In this document: positions 18,554 to 27,666 of the stretch, in pieces
Layout: every line of letters starts with the position of its first letter
Numbering within the stretch: the stretch's first letter is position 1
Assembly (NCBI GenBank): GCA_021163285.1
Contig: JAGGXA010000221.1
Coordinates: 1-41,268 of the forward strand
From: Deltaproteobacteria bacterium
Lineage (GTDB): Bacteria; Desulfobacterota; DSM-4660; Desulfatiglandales; Desulfatiglandaceae
Length of the DNA stretch: 41,268 bases
Direction: 5' to 3'
The notes under the pieces: model-generated
Seen by the model: only the letters and a program-made list of their open reading frames with translations
What the model was told of the DNA's origin: nothing
The model's database searches: none
Position numbers and translations under genes: made by a program

Positions 18554-18703
18554 AGGCACTGGTTCAGCTCAAGAGGTAAAAAAGACACGGATATCAAAAT
18601 TATATCTACTATAACAATTACTTGCGTTGATTATGCCTCATTTCCAAAAGGCCATGTAACCTATTGATATAATTGAATTGCCTATTCAACTGAACCAGTG
18701 CCT
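18554..18703. repeat. 150-bp element with TIR AGGCACTGGTTCAG
   Basis: aggcactggttcag ... ctgaaccagtgcct perfect 14-bp inverted ends. Confidence 0.65.
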
Positions 18704-18770
18704 AAGAGCCTCGCCCTTAAATAACTGTGAACGCTTATAGTTCTAAATACCTCAAGGAGGTATTTTAAAA

Positions 18771-19439
18771 ATGAATGCTTACAACCTTGGTTTACTTGAG
18801 TATGGTGATTGCTGCAGGTTACAGTGGAAGCTCAACCGCCTGAGATTGGATGGAGAAATAGAAGATCTGCTGCTTCTTCTTGAGCACCCGCCTACCTTTA
18901 CCATAGGGAAATCAGGTAATTTAAACAATATTCTTGTTTCAATTGACAGGCTGAGGCGGGAGGGGATCTCGCTTTTTACCGTGCAAAGGGGAGGGGATGT
19001 CACCTATCATGGTCCCGGGCAATTGGTTGTGTATCCTATTATTTCTTTAAGGCAAAGAGGCAAAGATGTACATTCCTATGTCTATGATCTTGAAGAGGTG
19101 TTGATACGAACCCTGAGTGATTTTTGTATCAACGCATGTCGGGATAAGGGGCACGCCGGGGTCTGGGTAAATAAAAAAAAGGTGGCTTCTATCGGACTCG
19201 GTGTCAGAAGATGGATTACCATGCATGGTTTCGGACTCAATATAGACCCTGACCTGGAGCGTTTTTCATTCATAAATCCCTGTGGTTATTCAGATAGGGA
19301 AACAACATCCATGTCTGAAATCCTTGGATTTAATATCCCCATGGAAGAGGTAAAAAGACAGGTTATCCCCCATTTTTCTTCTGTGTTTGATGCGGATATA
19401 AAGACTGAAGATGCGTTAGAGGTCAGTAAATATATATGA
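18771..19439 (+). CDS. lipB: Octanoyltransferase LipB
   Basis: LLLEHPPTFTIGKSG, RGGDVTYHGPGQLVVYPI, KVASIGLGVRRWITMHGFGLNI. Confidence 0.95.
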   Translation: MNAYNLGLLEYGDCCRLQWKLNRLRLDGEIEDLLLLLEHPPTFTIGKSGNLNNILVSIDRLRREGISLFTVQRGGDVTYHGPGQLVVYPIISLRQRGKDVHSYVYDLEEVLIRTLSDFCINACRDKGHAGVWVNKKKVASIGLGVRRWITMHGFGLNIDPDLERFSFINPCGYSDRETTSMSEILGFNIPMEEVKRQVIPHFSSVFDADIKTEDALEVSKYI

Positions 19440-20326
19440 TGGAAAGAAGATTTCCGCCCTGGCTCAAACGTAAGGCTCCTTCTCCTTCCGACTTGAAGAG
19501 GATGAATGAACTGTTTGACGGTCTGAACCTTCATACAATATGTGTCAGCGCCGGGTGCCCGAATATTGGAGAATGCTTTTCAAGGAAAACAGCAGCCTTT
19601 CTTATCCTCGGAGACAACTGCACCAGGAGATGCGGATTTTGTGCCGTCAGGAAGGGAGCGCCTCTTCCGGTGAATAATAAAGAGCCGGAATCCCTGCTCA
19701 AGGCGGTCAGGACGCTTGGCCTCCAATATGTTGTTATTACCTCTGTGACAAGGGATGACCTTGAAGATGGCGGCGCATCCCAGTTCGTAAAGGTTATTGA
19801 AATACTTCATAAAGAAGGTATTGTCGTTGAGGTTCTTATCCCCGATTTTTGCGGTTCACATGAAGCATTGACGGCTGTTGTCGGTTCATCTCCTCATGTC
19901 ATCAATCACAATATTGAAACTGTCCCGCGCCTCTATGGCCGGGTAAGACCCGGAGCAGGATATCACCGCTCTTTAGACCTGCTTTTTTACGTCAAACAGC
20001 TTGATCCGTCCATTATTACCAAGTCCGGTTTGATGGCAGGGCTTGGAGAGTCAAGGAATGAAGTTATAAATGTTATGAGAGATCTGCGTAAGCGGGGTTG
20101 CGATCTTCTTACTATCGGCCAGTATCTTCAGCCCTCTTCGAGGCACTATCCGGTTGCTTCATTTATATCTCCGGAAAGATTTTCAGAGTATAAACGTATT
20201 GGAATGGAGATCGGTTTTGCATCTGTTGCCTCCTCACCCTTTGTGAGAAGTTCCTACAGGGCGTCGGAACTCTATGCCTGTGCAGTCTCGAAAAATGTGT
20301 TGCTTCCGGAAGCCGGAACCCCCTGA
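19436..20326 (+). CDS. lipA: Lipoyl synthase LipA
   Basis: AGCPNIGECF, CTRRCGFCAV, VVITSVTRDDLEDGGASQF, TIGQYLQPSSRHYPV. Confidence 0.96.
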   Translation: MMERRFPPWLKRKAPSPSDLKRMNELFDGLNLHTICVSAGCPNIGECFSRKTAAFLILGDNCTRRCGFCAVRKGAPLPVNNKEPESLLKAVRTLGLQYVVITSVTRDDLEDGGASQFVKVIEILHKEGIVVEVLIPDFCGSHEALTAVVGSSPHVINHNIETVPRLYGRVRPGAGYHRSLDLLFYVKQLDPSIITKSGLMAGLGESRNEVINVMRDLRKRGCDLLTIGQYLQPSSRHYPVASFISPERFSEYKRIGMEIGFASVASSPFVRSSYRASELYACAVSKNVLLPEAGTP

Positions 20327-20354
20327 ACCTCTAAATCCCTAAGGGTTATAATAA

Positions 20355-22112
20355 ATGAATCCAGGACAACATCTGATAAAGGCATCTTTTTTTTGGATTT
20401 TGTGTATTTTCCTTTGTCCCCTCCAGTCTATGGCTGATACAGTCAAAGTGGATATTGTCCATTCCAGGAACAAATATCCGGCCGGGAGTGCATACCCGAT
20501 TATTTTTCGCATCCATATCCCTTCCGGGCTGTATATCCATGGCACTCAAAATAATGAAGACGGCATAATTCCTACAAGGTTTTCCTTTGAGAATTTACCT
20601 CTTCTCAATATAGGGCAGGTACGATTTCCATTACCTGAGAAGAAAAAATTCGCTTATACAAATAAAGAGATTGATCTGTATTCAGGAGAAGTCCTGGTGT
20701 GGGCCAGTCTAAATGTAATGGAAAATGCGGATCAGGGTAAACAATTAATAAAAGGCATTTTATCTTATCAGGCATGTTCTTCCACATCATGTCTCCCGCC
20801 GGAAGAAGCAGACATTCCTGTCACCATATTAATTGTTCCTGCAGATGAACCTGCAGAACAGCGGAATCAGATGGTTTTTGAAAGCCTGGATGGAACCGGG
20901 ATCTTTCCGGAACAGGTGAAAGGATGGAATCCGGGAACTGGTTTCTGGTTGACCCTGACAGGAATCTTCTTTGGAGGACTTGCCCTGAACCTTACTCCAT
21001 GCATTTACCCTTTAATCCCTATCACAATATCATATTTTGGTGGAAGGGACAAAAAGGCGGGAGAGCGAACTTATTTACATGGGCTTTTATATATCTCAGG
21101 CCTTGCTTGCACCAATTCCCTTCTTGGTCTTTCCGCGGCCCTGTCCGGAGGCATGATCGGCTCAGCCTTACAAAAACCGATTGTCCTCATCCTGATCTCA
21201 GGAGTGCTGGTTTTTCTCGCTTTGAGTTTTTTTGGCCTCTGGGATTTAAATCCGCCATCCTGGCTGACCCATGCGGCCTCGAAAAACTTTAGCGGTTATT
21301 TCGGGACATTTTTTATGGGCCTGACCCTGGGGATCGTTGCAGCCCCATGTCTCGGTCCATTTATATTAGGGTTGTTGACCTATGTAGGGCAGAAAGGAGA
21401 CCCTTTTTTAGGATTTCTCTATTTTTTTGTTTTAAGCATCGGTCTGGGGCTTCCTCTTTCGTTAATGGCAATATTTTCAGGGGCTGTTAACAGGTTGCCT
21501 CTCTCAGGCGCATGGATGGTATGGATAAGGAAGATCCTTGGATGGGTTTTGGTGGGTATGGCAGGTTATTTATTAAGGCCCCTGATACCCGGGCAGGGCT
21601 ATCGATCCGCGCTTATGGCCGCTATCCTGCTGGCCGCCGGTTTGCATATCGGATGGCTCGAAAGGACCTGGCAATCATCCTTATATATCAAAAGAGGAGT
21701 CGGAGCAGTCCTGACGGGAGCCGCCATAATCTTGTTTCTCTCTACATACGGAAACTATACGGGTGTTCAATGGGTTCCCTATGATAATACCATGTTTAAA
21801 GAGGCGTTAAGCATGAAAAAGCCCGTTATGCTGGACTTTTATGCAGATTGGTGCGGCCCGTGCAGAGCAATGGACAAAGCGGTTTTTAATGACCCTGAGA
21901 TAATGAATCTAGGCCGACAATTTACAACGATCAGGGTCGATTTGACAACGAGGAAGCCCTTTCAAAAGGAGCTTCAACGGCGTTACAACATAAGGGGAGT
22001 CCCTACGATTATTTTTCTTGACAGTAACGGTATCGAAGAAAAAAGATTGAGAGTAACCTCTTTTGTAAGTCGTAACGGGATATTAGAAAGGATGAAGAGT
22101 TTGTCTGAATAA
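20355..22112 (+). CDS. dsbD: Thiol:disulfide interchange protein DsbD
   Basis: Signal peptide, N-terminal DsbD domain, membrane core, C-terminal YADWCGPCRAMDK thioredoxin motif. Confidence 0.93.
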   Translation: MNPGQHLIKASFFWILCIFLCPLQSMADTVKVDIVHSRNKYPAGSAYPIIFRIHIPSGLYIHGTQNNEDGIIPTRFSFENLPLLNIGQVRFPLPEKKKFAYTNKEIDLYSGEVLVWASLNVMENADQGKQLIKGILSYQACSSTSCLPPEEADIPVTILIVPADEPAEQRNQMVFESLDGTGIFPEQVKGWNPGTGFWLTLTGIFFGGLALNLTPCIYPLIPITISYFGGRDKKAGERTYLHGLLYISGLACTNSLLGLSAALSGGMIGSALQKPIVLILISGVLVFLALSFFGLWDLNPPSWLTHAASKNFSGYFGTFFMGLTLGIVAAPCLGPFILGLLTYVGQKGDPFLGFLYFFVLSIGLGLPLSLMAIFSGAVNRLPLSGAWMVWIRKILGWVLVGMAGYLLRPLIPGQGYRSALMAAILLAAGLHIGWLERTWQSSLYIKRGVGAVLTGAAIILFLSTYGNYTGVQWVPYDNTMFKEALSMKKPVMLDFYADWCGPCRAMDKAVFNDPEIMNLGRQFTTIRVDLTTRKPFQKELQRRYNIRGVPTIIFLDSNGIEEKRLRVTSFVSRNGILERMKSLSE

Positions 22113-22155
22113 GGGACGAGGACAAATCTTGGGGAAGTTATTTCGTCCTCGTCCC
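22113..22155. repeat. Minimal family D element (43 bp, ends only) at dsbD stop codon
   Basis: gaaTAA-gggacgaggacaaatcttggggaagttatttcgtcctcgtccc-TAA. Confidence 0.8.
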
Positions 22156-22338
22156 TAAGGAAACGTTCAGGTGTTCAAAGGTTCAAGGTTCAGGATTCAT
22201 GGTTAATAATATCCTGCTGTCCTGTTATCTATGTAATGTCGCAAAGATGGCCGTCATTCCCGCGGAAGCGGGAAGGACTTTAATGGTATTCTGCTTTCTT
22301 TCACCTCAAACACTTGATACCTGACAAAACGGCGATTT

Positions 22339-22599
22339 TTATCCGCATAGTCTCAGTTCACGTCCCGTAAGTTTAAGGCCTGAGTTAATTGTTATTTCCG
22401 CAAACCTGCAAATAATTTCCTTCATTCCTCTTCTTGTTAATGCCCACCAGGCATCCATAACATCATAATTATCTGATCTGGAGTAGACTGTTTCAATTAG
22501 GTCTGCATCGATCTGTAAGTTGTTGACTGCCTTTTTAATATCATTTTCATCATAATCAGATTCACAGTTGACAACATAAAGGATGGTTCCTTTTTTCAT
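22339..22599 (-). CDS. Hypothetical small protein
   Basis: 86-aa ORF, upstream AraC-type gene on same strand. Confidence 0.5.
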   Translation of the reverse strand: MKKGTILYVVNCESDYDENDIKKAVNNLQIDADLIETVYSRSDNYDVMDAWWALTRRGMKEIICRFAEITINSGLKLTGRELRLCG

Positions 22600-22641
22600 T
22601 TTAATTACCTCATTAGAATAAATATTTGTGAGAAATCCGGT

Positions 22642-22980
22642 TTAATTATGGTCCATTATTTGACATTGTTTTCTATATGAAGAAGGAGTCATTCCTTCAT
22701 GCCTGCGGAATATCTTGTCAAAGTATGAGAGATCGTTATAGCCGATAGCATAACATACGTCAGTGATACGATTGTTCTGGTCTTTCAGAAGGGCCTTTGC
22801 GGCCTGTACTCTCATTTTGTTGTGATAAGACTTAAAAGTCCAGCCGGTAAAGGCCTTGAAACTCCTTGTAAAGTGAAATTTGCTTATGCCGCTTTTGCTT
22901 GATAAATCATGCAGACTTAATGGCTTCTCAAGATTGTCTTCGATGAAGCGCTGTGCTTTTTCCATATCAATAGCGTCCAT
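22642..22980 (-). CDS. AraC-type helix-turn-helix regulator, DNA-binding domain only
   Basis: IEDNLEKPLSLHDLSSKSGISKFHFTRSFKAFTGWTFKSYHNKMRVQAAKALL...ICYAIGYNDLSYFDKIFRRHEGMTPSSYR-type pattern. Confidence 0.9.
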   Translation of the reverse strand: MDAIDMEKAQRFIEDNLEKPLSLHDLSSKSGISKFHFTRSFKAFTGWTFKSYHNKMRVQAAKALLKDQNNRITDVCYAIGYNDLSYFDKIFRRHEGMTPSSYRKQCQIMDHN

Positions 22981-23289
22981 TTAAAACTCCTTTTGATTTG
23001 AGTGTAACCTTTTTGAATGACAATGTTTTATTAACAATATCAATAAGTTGGCTGAGCATTAAACTCTACATTTTCCCTTGTTTGTACCAAACATTATTGT
23101 GGCTTAAATGTTGTCACATGTGTAAGCGAACAAGAATTTCTCATTTATAATAATTGATAATAAATACCAGTAGTTAAGCTGTAACTGAAAGTTTGGTGAT
23201 AAATGGAGCTATCTTTCACATATTATCACAGGCAAAACAATACTTGCGCAATAACTGTCTGATATCATGAAAATCTTAATTGATCTCAC

Positions 23290-23332
23290 CAAAAAAAATC
23301 CCCGAAACGATAATAGTATCGCCTCGGGGATG
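23290..23332 (-). terminator. Strong intrinsic terminator downstream of cobalamin riboswitch
   Basis: Minus strand ATCCCCGAGGCGAT-ACTATT-ATCGTTTCGGGGAT then T-run. Confidence 0.85.
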
Positions 23333-23419
23333 TCCCTTTTTTATCCTCAAGAACTATTGCATTACCCCTTGCCACGGGAATAGCGCATAAGACCTTTCAA
23401 AAAAAGTCTTTTTATCTAT

Positions 23420-23590
23420 GTTTAGGCAGGTCTTCTGACTTCCGGATCATCCTAATTGCTTCGTCTTCCCATTCAACAGTTGAACAGTGACATTATAAAG
23501 CGTTTGTCCCCGGTTACAGCGGCGGGCCCGTCTCCGATTTACACAGAGTTCCCTGTTAGGCTCAATATGAGCACCTTTACATTATAAAAA
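23420..23590 (-). ncRNA. Cobalamin riboswitch
   Basis: Minus strand: GGTGCTCATATTGAGCCTAACAGGGAACTCTGTG...CCGCTGTAACCGGGGACAAACGC...TGTCACTGTT...TGGGAAGACG...CCGGAAGTCAGAAGACCTGCCT matches conserved cobalamin riboswitch segments. Confidence 0.93.
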
Positions 23591-23986
23591 AATAATAGTA
23601 TAAATTGCGGTAAGTTGTCAATAAAAAATGACAGGAAGGAATTATAACCTCATTCCGGATTGTGGAAATAATTGTAACTGAATTTGGCATCGCATCTATT
23701 TTTGTCCACGCAAAAACCATACTCAAAAAATTAACATGACATTACTGAAAAAATAGGCTAATATCAAATAATTGACTTTGTTTTTGTGTCAAAAGACCGG
23801 ACGGTATTTTGTCCAAATTCCAGGGGGGTGTTGGTGAACCCTTACCCTGGGTGTTTGATCTCGGTGAGCCGGGCTGTGCGCTTCCAACAAGTATTCTGAA
23901 GATGAAAACATGGTTCAACGAAAAAGTCAACCTGACACGGATGCAATACAAAAAAGTAATTAATAAGGAATGTGACAATTTTTTTG

Positions 23987-24013
23987 TTCCCAGGCTCTGC
24001 CTGGGAACGAGAC
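23987..24013. repeat. Short palindromic intergenic hairpin (GTTCCCAGGC-TCTGC-CTGGGAAC)
   Basis: Inverted repeat read directly. Confidence 0.7.
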
Positions 24014-24170
24014 GAACGGTGGCAGAACCTGGGAGCGAAGGAAAATCTTACTTTTTTGTATTTCATCCATCTGATGCCTATGGCGCGGCGGCGCTGTGGC
24101 GGCTATATTGGATCGCGTTGCAGGTTACACCTGCGCCATACATTAGGTATCCTAATCAAGGACTTTAACT

Positions 24171-24992
24171 ATGTCTAAAATCTTCGGTTTTGACGCTTAT
24201 TCTCCTAAGCAAATCTCTGAGCGGGTAGAAACAGTGGGCGTTGCCAAGGTCCATCTTCCGCTGCTGTCTATGCTAATGCTCGGTGTGCTGGCAGGTGGAT
24301 TTATTGGTTTGGGCGGACTCTTCTTTGTGTTGATTAAGTCCGATGCTTCCCTGGGCTTTGCCGTCAGCCAATTTCTTGGCGGTCTCGCTTTTTCATTGGG
24401 ATTGATTCTCGTTGTTGTTGCGGGCTCAGAATTATTCACTGGAAATAACCTGCTCGCAATGGCGTGGGCCGATGGTAAAATATCAACTTTTGACCTGCTA
24501 AAAAATTGGGTGGTAATCTGCTGCGCCAATTTTATTGGCGCAGCCGGATTGGCGCTGCTGGTGTTTCTCGCCGGCCACCCTGAAATGAATAACGGCGCAA
24601 TTGCAGATCAATATCTCAAAATTGCCGCTGCCAAATGCTCTTTGCCGTTCCGGATTGCTTTTTTTAGAGGAGTCCTATGCAATATTTTAGTCTGTATGGC
24701 AGTCTGGATGGCACTTGCAGGGAGAAGCGTATTCGATAAAATAGCGGCAATTGTTTTTCCAATTTCAGCTTTCGTTGCAGCCGGGTTCGAACATAGCATT
24801 GCCAATATGTATTTTATTCCGATGGGTATGCTGGTGAAGACCTTTGGTAATATTGGGACGGGCGCTGATGCGATCAGTTGGGCTGGATTCTTCAGCAATA
24901 TAGTTCCAGTGATACTTGGTAACCTGATCGGTGGCAGTGTACTGGTAGGGTTGGTATATCACATCATTTACCAACGCGCCAAGCCTGAGTGA
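24171..24992 (+). CDS. Formate/nitrite transporter (FNT) family protein
   Basis: GGLAFSLGLILVVVAGSELFTGNNLLA, NWVVICCANFIGA, GFEHSIANMYFIPMGM, GNLIGGSVLVGLVYH. Confidence 0.95.
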   Translation: MSKIFGFDAYSPKQISERVETVGVAKVHLPLLSMLMLGVLAGGFIGLGGLFFVLIKSDASLGFAVSQFLGGLAFSLGLILVVVAGSELFTGNNLLAMAWADGKISTFDLLKNWVVICCANFIGAAGLALLVFLAGHPEMNNGAIADQYLKIAAAKCSLPFRIAFFRGVLCNILVCMAVWMALAGRSVFDKIAAIVFPISAFVAAGFEHSIANMYFIPMGMLVKTFGNIGTGADAISWAGFFSNIVPVILGNLIGGSVLVGLVYHIIYQRAKPE

Positions 24993-25162
24993 AAATGGCT
25001 GATAAATATGAATTTATACTTTGTGAAACCAAAACATAATTCCGGGTTGAATTAAGGTTTCGCTTAATCGGAGCGTACAGGTAAGCGAGCTTGTAAGATT
25101 CCGAATCCAACTTAAATCTGAGCGCCAATTCTGCGAATTTATTTTTGAGAGAGTGACAATAG

Positions 25163-25325
25163 GAGGCTGTCCGAGAATAGCAATTTTGTCTAAAATCAAG
25201 GCTTGCGAAAAAAATTACCGCAGGCATATGGTTAATATCGGAGTCTCGCAAGCTCGCTTAGGAACGAGGATAATTTTTTTCGCATAACGCAGGGTTTGGG
25301 GAAAAGGGCATTCTCGGACAGCATC
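25163..25325. repeat. MITE-like element, family B copy 4
   Basis: gaggctgtccgagaatagcaatttt...aaaagggcattctcggacagcatc. Confidence 0.85.
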
Positions 25326-25412
25326 ATAGTTATCCTGTGTCGCTTGCCCTGAACGCGTGCAGATGAGTGTCAAAAAACTCTTACAATCTTATTTTTAAGA
25401 AATGAGGTTCAC

Positions 25413-26159
25413 ATGAAGAATTATAAAAAAATTATTTGTCTGACTCTACTCATTTTTTCCTTTTCAGCAAGCGAGGTAAATGCGGGAAGTAAATGGTGGG
25501 AGAAAGGGATTAATTTTTTTAAAACTCAGGATGAAAACCGGAAATCAAAAGAACCTGGTACAGGTGAAATTGGTGAGGCATTTAAGGAAGCGCTTCGTAT
25601 CGGCTCAGAAAATGTAGTTAGCAAGTTAGGCAAAGTTGATGGTTTTAATGCTGATCCTGCTGTTCACATACCGTTGCCGAAGGAATTAAATACTGTAAAG
25701 ACAGTGTTAGCTAAGGTTGGGATGTCTCGAACAGTTGATGACCTTGAGCTAAAACTTAACCGTGCAGCCGAGGCCGCAACCCCAAAGGCTAAAGAACTTT
25801 TCCTGCAGTCAATAACTGAAATGACGTTTGACGATATAAAGGGTATTTATGAAGGTCCCGAAGATTCCGCAACAAGATATTTTCAGGAGAAAATGTCTCC
25901 ATCGTTGAGCAAAGGAATGCGTCCGATAGTTGAAAACAGCCTGTCACAGGTGGGAGCAGTTCAGGCTTTTGACAACGTAATGCGCGAATATCAAACATTG
26001 CCATTTGTGCCCGATGTAAAGGCAAATTTAACAGACTATGTTGTTCAAAAAGGAATGGACGGGTTTTTTTATTATATTGCAAAAGAGGAAACTGCTATTC
26101 GAAAAGATCCTGTGAAACAAACTACCGAGTTGTTGAAGAAAGTGTTTGGCGCTAACTGA
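25413..26159 (+). CDS. DUF4197 family exported protein
   Basis: Signal peptide; FKEALRIGSENVVSKLGKVDGFNADPAVHIPLP pattern. Confidence 0.85.
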   Translation: MKNYKKIICLTLLIFSFSASEVNAGSKWWEKGINFFKTQDENRKSKEPGTGEIGEAFKEALRIGSENVVSKLGKVDGFNADPAVHIPLPKELNTVKTVLAKVGMSRTVDDLELKLNRAAEAATPKAKELFLQSITEMTFDDIKGIYEGPEDSATRYFQEKMSPSLSKGMRPIVENSLSQVGAVQAFDNVMREYQTLPFVPDVKANLTDYVVQKGMDGFFYYIAKEETAIRKDPVKQTTELLKKVFGAN

Positions 26160-26253
26160 TTATTAGTTTTCATCCCCGGGTATTTCTGCATTCAAGGGGA
26201 CACCTCATTTAATTATTCCCGAAAACCGAAGCATACGGATTATTTTCAAATAA

Positions 26254-26431
26254 GGGTTCGTGCAACAATAACTTTACGGAATTGAGGCCCGGTTTTAGGT
26301 TAGGTTCGGTAGATTCTGAAGAGCAAAAGGCGCAGTAATAGTGGACTATTTCAAGGTTTTTGCTCTTTAAAATCTGCCGAAAATAACCTGAAGATGAGAT
26401 GCCAAAATGTTAAGTTATTTTTGCGCGAACC
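26254..26431. repeat. MITE-like element, family A copy 3 (TAA flanks)
   Basis: gggttcgtgcaacaataacttt...gttaagttatttttgcgcgaacc; TAA 26251-26253 and 26432-26434. Confidence 0.9.
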
Positions 26432-26803
26432 TAAGGCAAAAGATGTCAAACAGTACGAAATATCGTAATAGTTTGGCAGGGGTACGAAATTACGGGAACC
26501 CCGTGCATCTAAGGGGTTGAGTAACCATTCACATATTCAGGGTTCAACCGTTCAGAGTTGAGGACAGAAAAGATATTGAAGACCGAAGTTCTTGTTACAA
26601 ATGCTTATTTTCCCAGGCAATTGTCAATATGGGTCCAAATCTTGGATTAGAACTCTCAAAGATGACCCTCTTCTCGTAAATACGCATTCTAAATGCAGTT
26701 CAGAGATAAGGAATGAAGCCCTGAACCCGTGAACGGTTACCAAAATACAATGTTATGTCCAGATGTTGGACATGTTTTATTAACTTAATTTATATAAGGA
26801 GGT

Positions 26804-27256
26804 ATGGTCATGAAACATTTAATTCTTTTTTTTGGGGTGTTCTTTTTTCTGGTTTTATCGATCAGTAGCTGTGACAGGGGTGAACAACCCGCTAAAACCA
26901 CAACAGAGGAATTGACACAAACTGCAACCGAAGTCCCTAAGGCAACCATTGAAACGGAGGATCAAAAGGCCGGAGAAACAGTTGAGGGTGTAAAACAAGA
27001 GGCGGAGGAAGCGATTGAGGGGCCAAAACAGCAGGTAAAGGAAGTGGTTGAGGAGCCAAAACAGCAGGTAAAGGAAGTGGTTGAGGAGGGTATAAAGCGA
27101 TCAGAGGAGATGGTTGAAACGGCCGGGGATAAAGCGGCCGAAATAACCGAAGAGGCCGAGGAAAAAACCCGGGGCGCTATGGGTGATACAAAAGAGAAAG
27201 CCGAGGATATGAGTGAGAACGCGCAAAAAGAAGTTAAAGGGTTGCTTAATCCGTAA
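26804..27256 (+). CDS. Lipoprotein with Glu/Lys-rich amphipathic repeats
   Basis: Lipobox LSISSC; EEPKQQVKEVV tandem repeat (33-bp unit). Confidence 0.75.
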   Translation: MVMKHLILFFGVFFFLVLSISSCDRGEQPAKTTTEELTQTATEVPKATIETEDQKAGETVEGVKQEAEEAIEGPKQQVKEVVEEPKQQVKEVVEEGIKRSEEMVETAGDKAAEITEEAEEKTRGAMGDTKEKAEDMSENAQKEVKGLLNP

Positions 27257-27545
27257 CGGTCGAATGAGCGTAGGAGCAGGGAACCTGAGCTGTGAGCTGT
27301 AAGATAGTACGTAATTGTTCACGGAACGTTGAAATCAGAAAAACGGGCATCCTTCAAACCTGATTTCAGCTTTGCAGATGTTGTTTTTCGTCTGGTTCCC
27401 ATTCTCCAGCGTAGAAACCCGTATGGGATGCATTCCCGCGCTGGAGCGTGTGAACGGGAAACGTTCAAACTGTAAACTATTTTTTGAACTTATTGAAAGA
27501 TGCCCAGGAATCTATGAGTTATTACCCTGAATATTGAGCTGTTAA

Positions 27546-27644
27546 GGGACGAGGACGAAATAACATCCCCAGGCAGGCGCACGGATTTAGGTCGGGTTTG
27601 TTCGATCTAAAAGCACAAAAGTTGCAGGAATAGTGAGCTATTTC
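27546..27644. repeat. Family D element, left-half copy
   Basis: TAA-gggacgaggacgaaataacatccccaggcaggcgcacggatttaggtcgggtttgttcgatctaaaagcacaaaagttgcaggaatagtgagctattt. Confidence 0.8.
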
Positions 27645-27666
27645 GAGACTTGACCCATTCTGTTTG

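Noticed and set aside
24171-24992. FNT transporter and formate dehydrogenase as one formate-uptake unit
   Set aside because: They lie 13 kb apart on opposite strands with unrelated genes between; functional link possible but no operon evidence.
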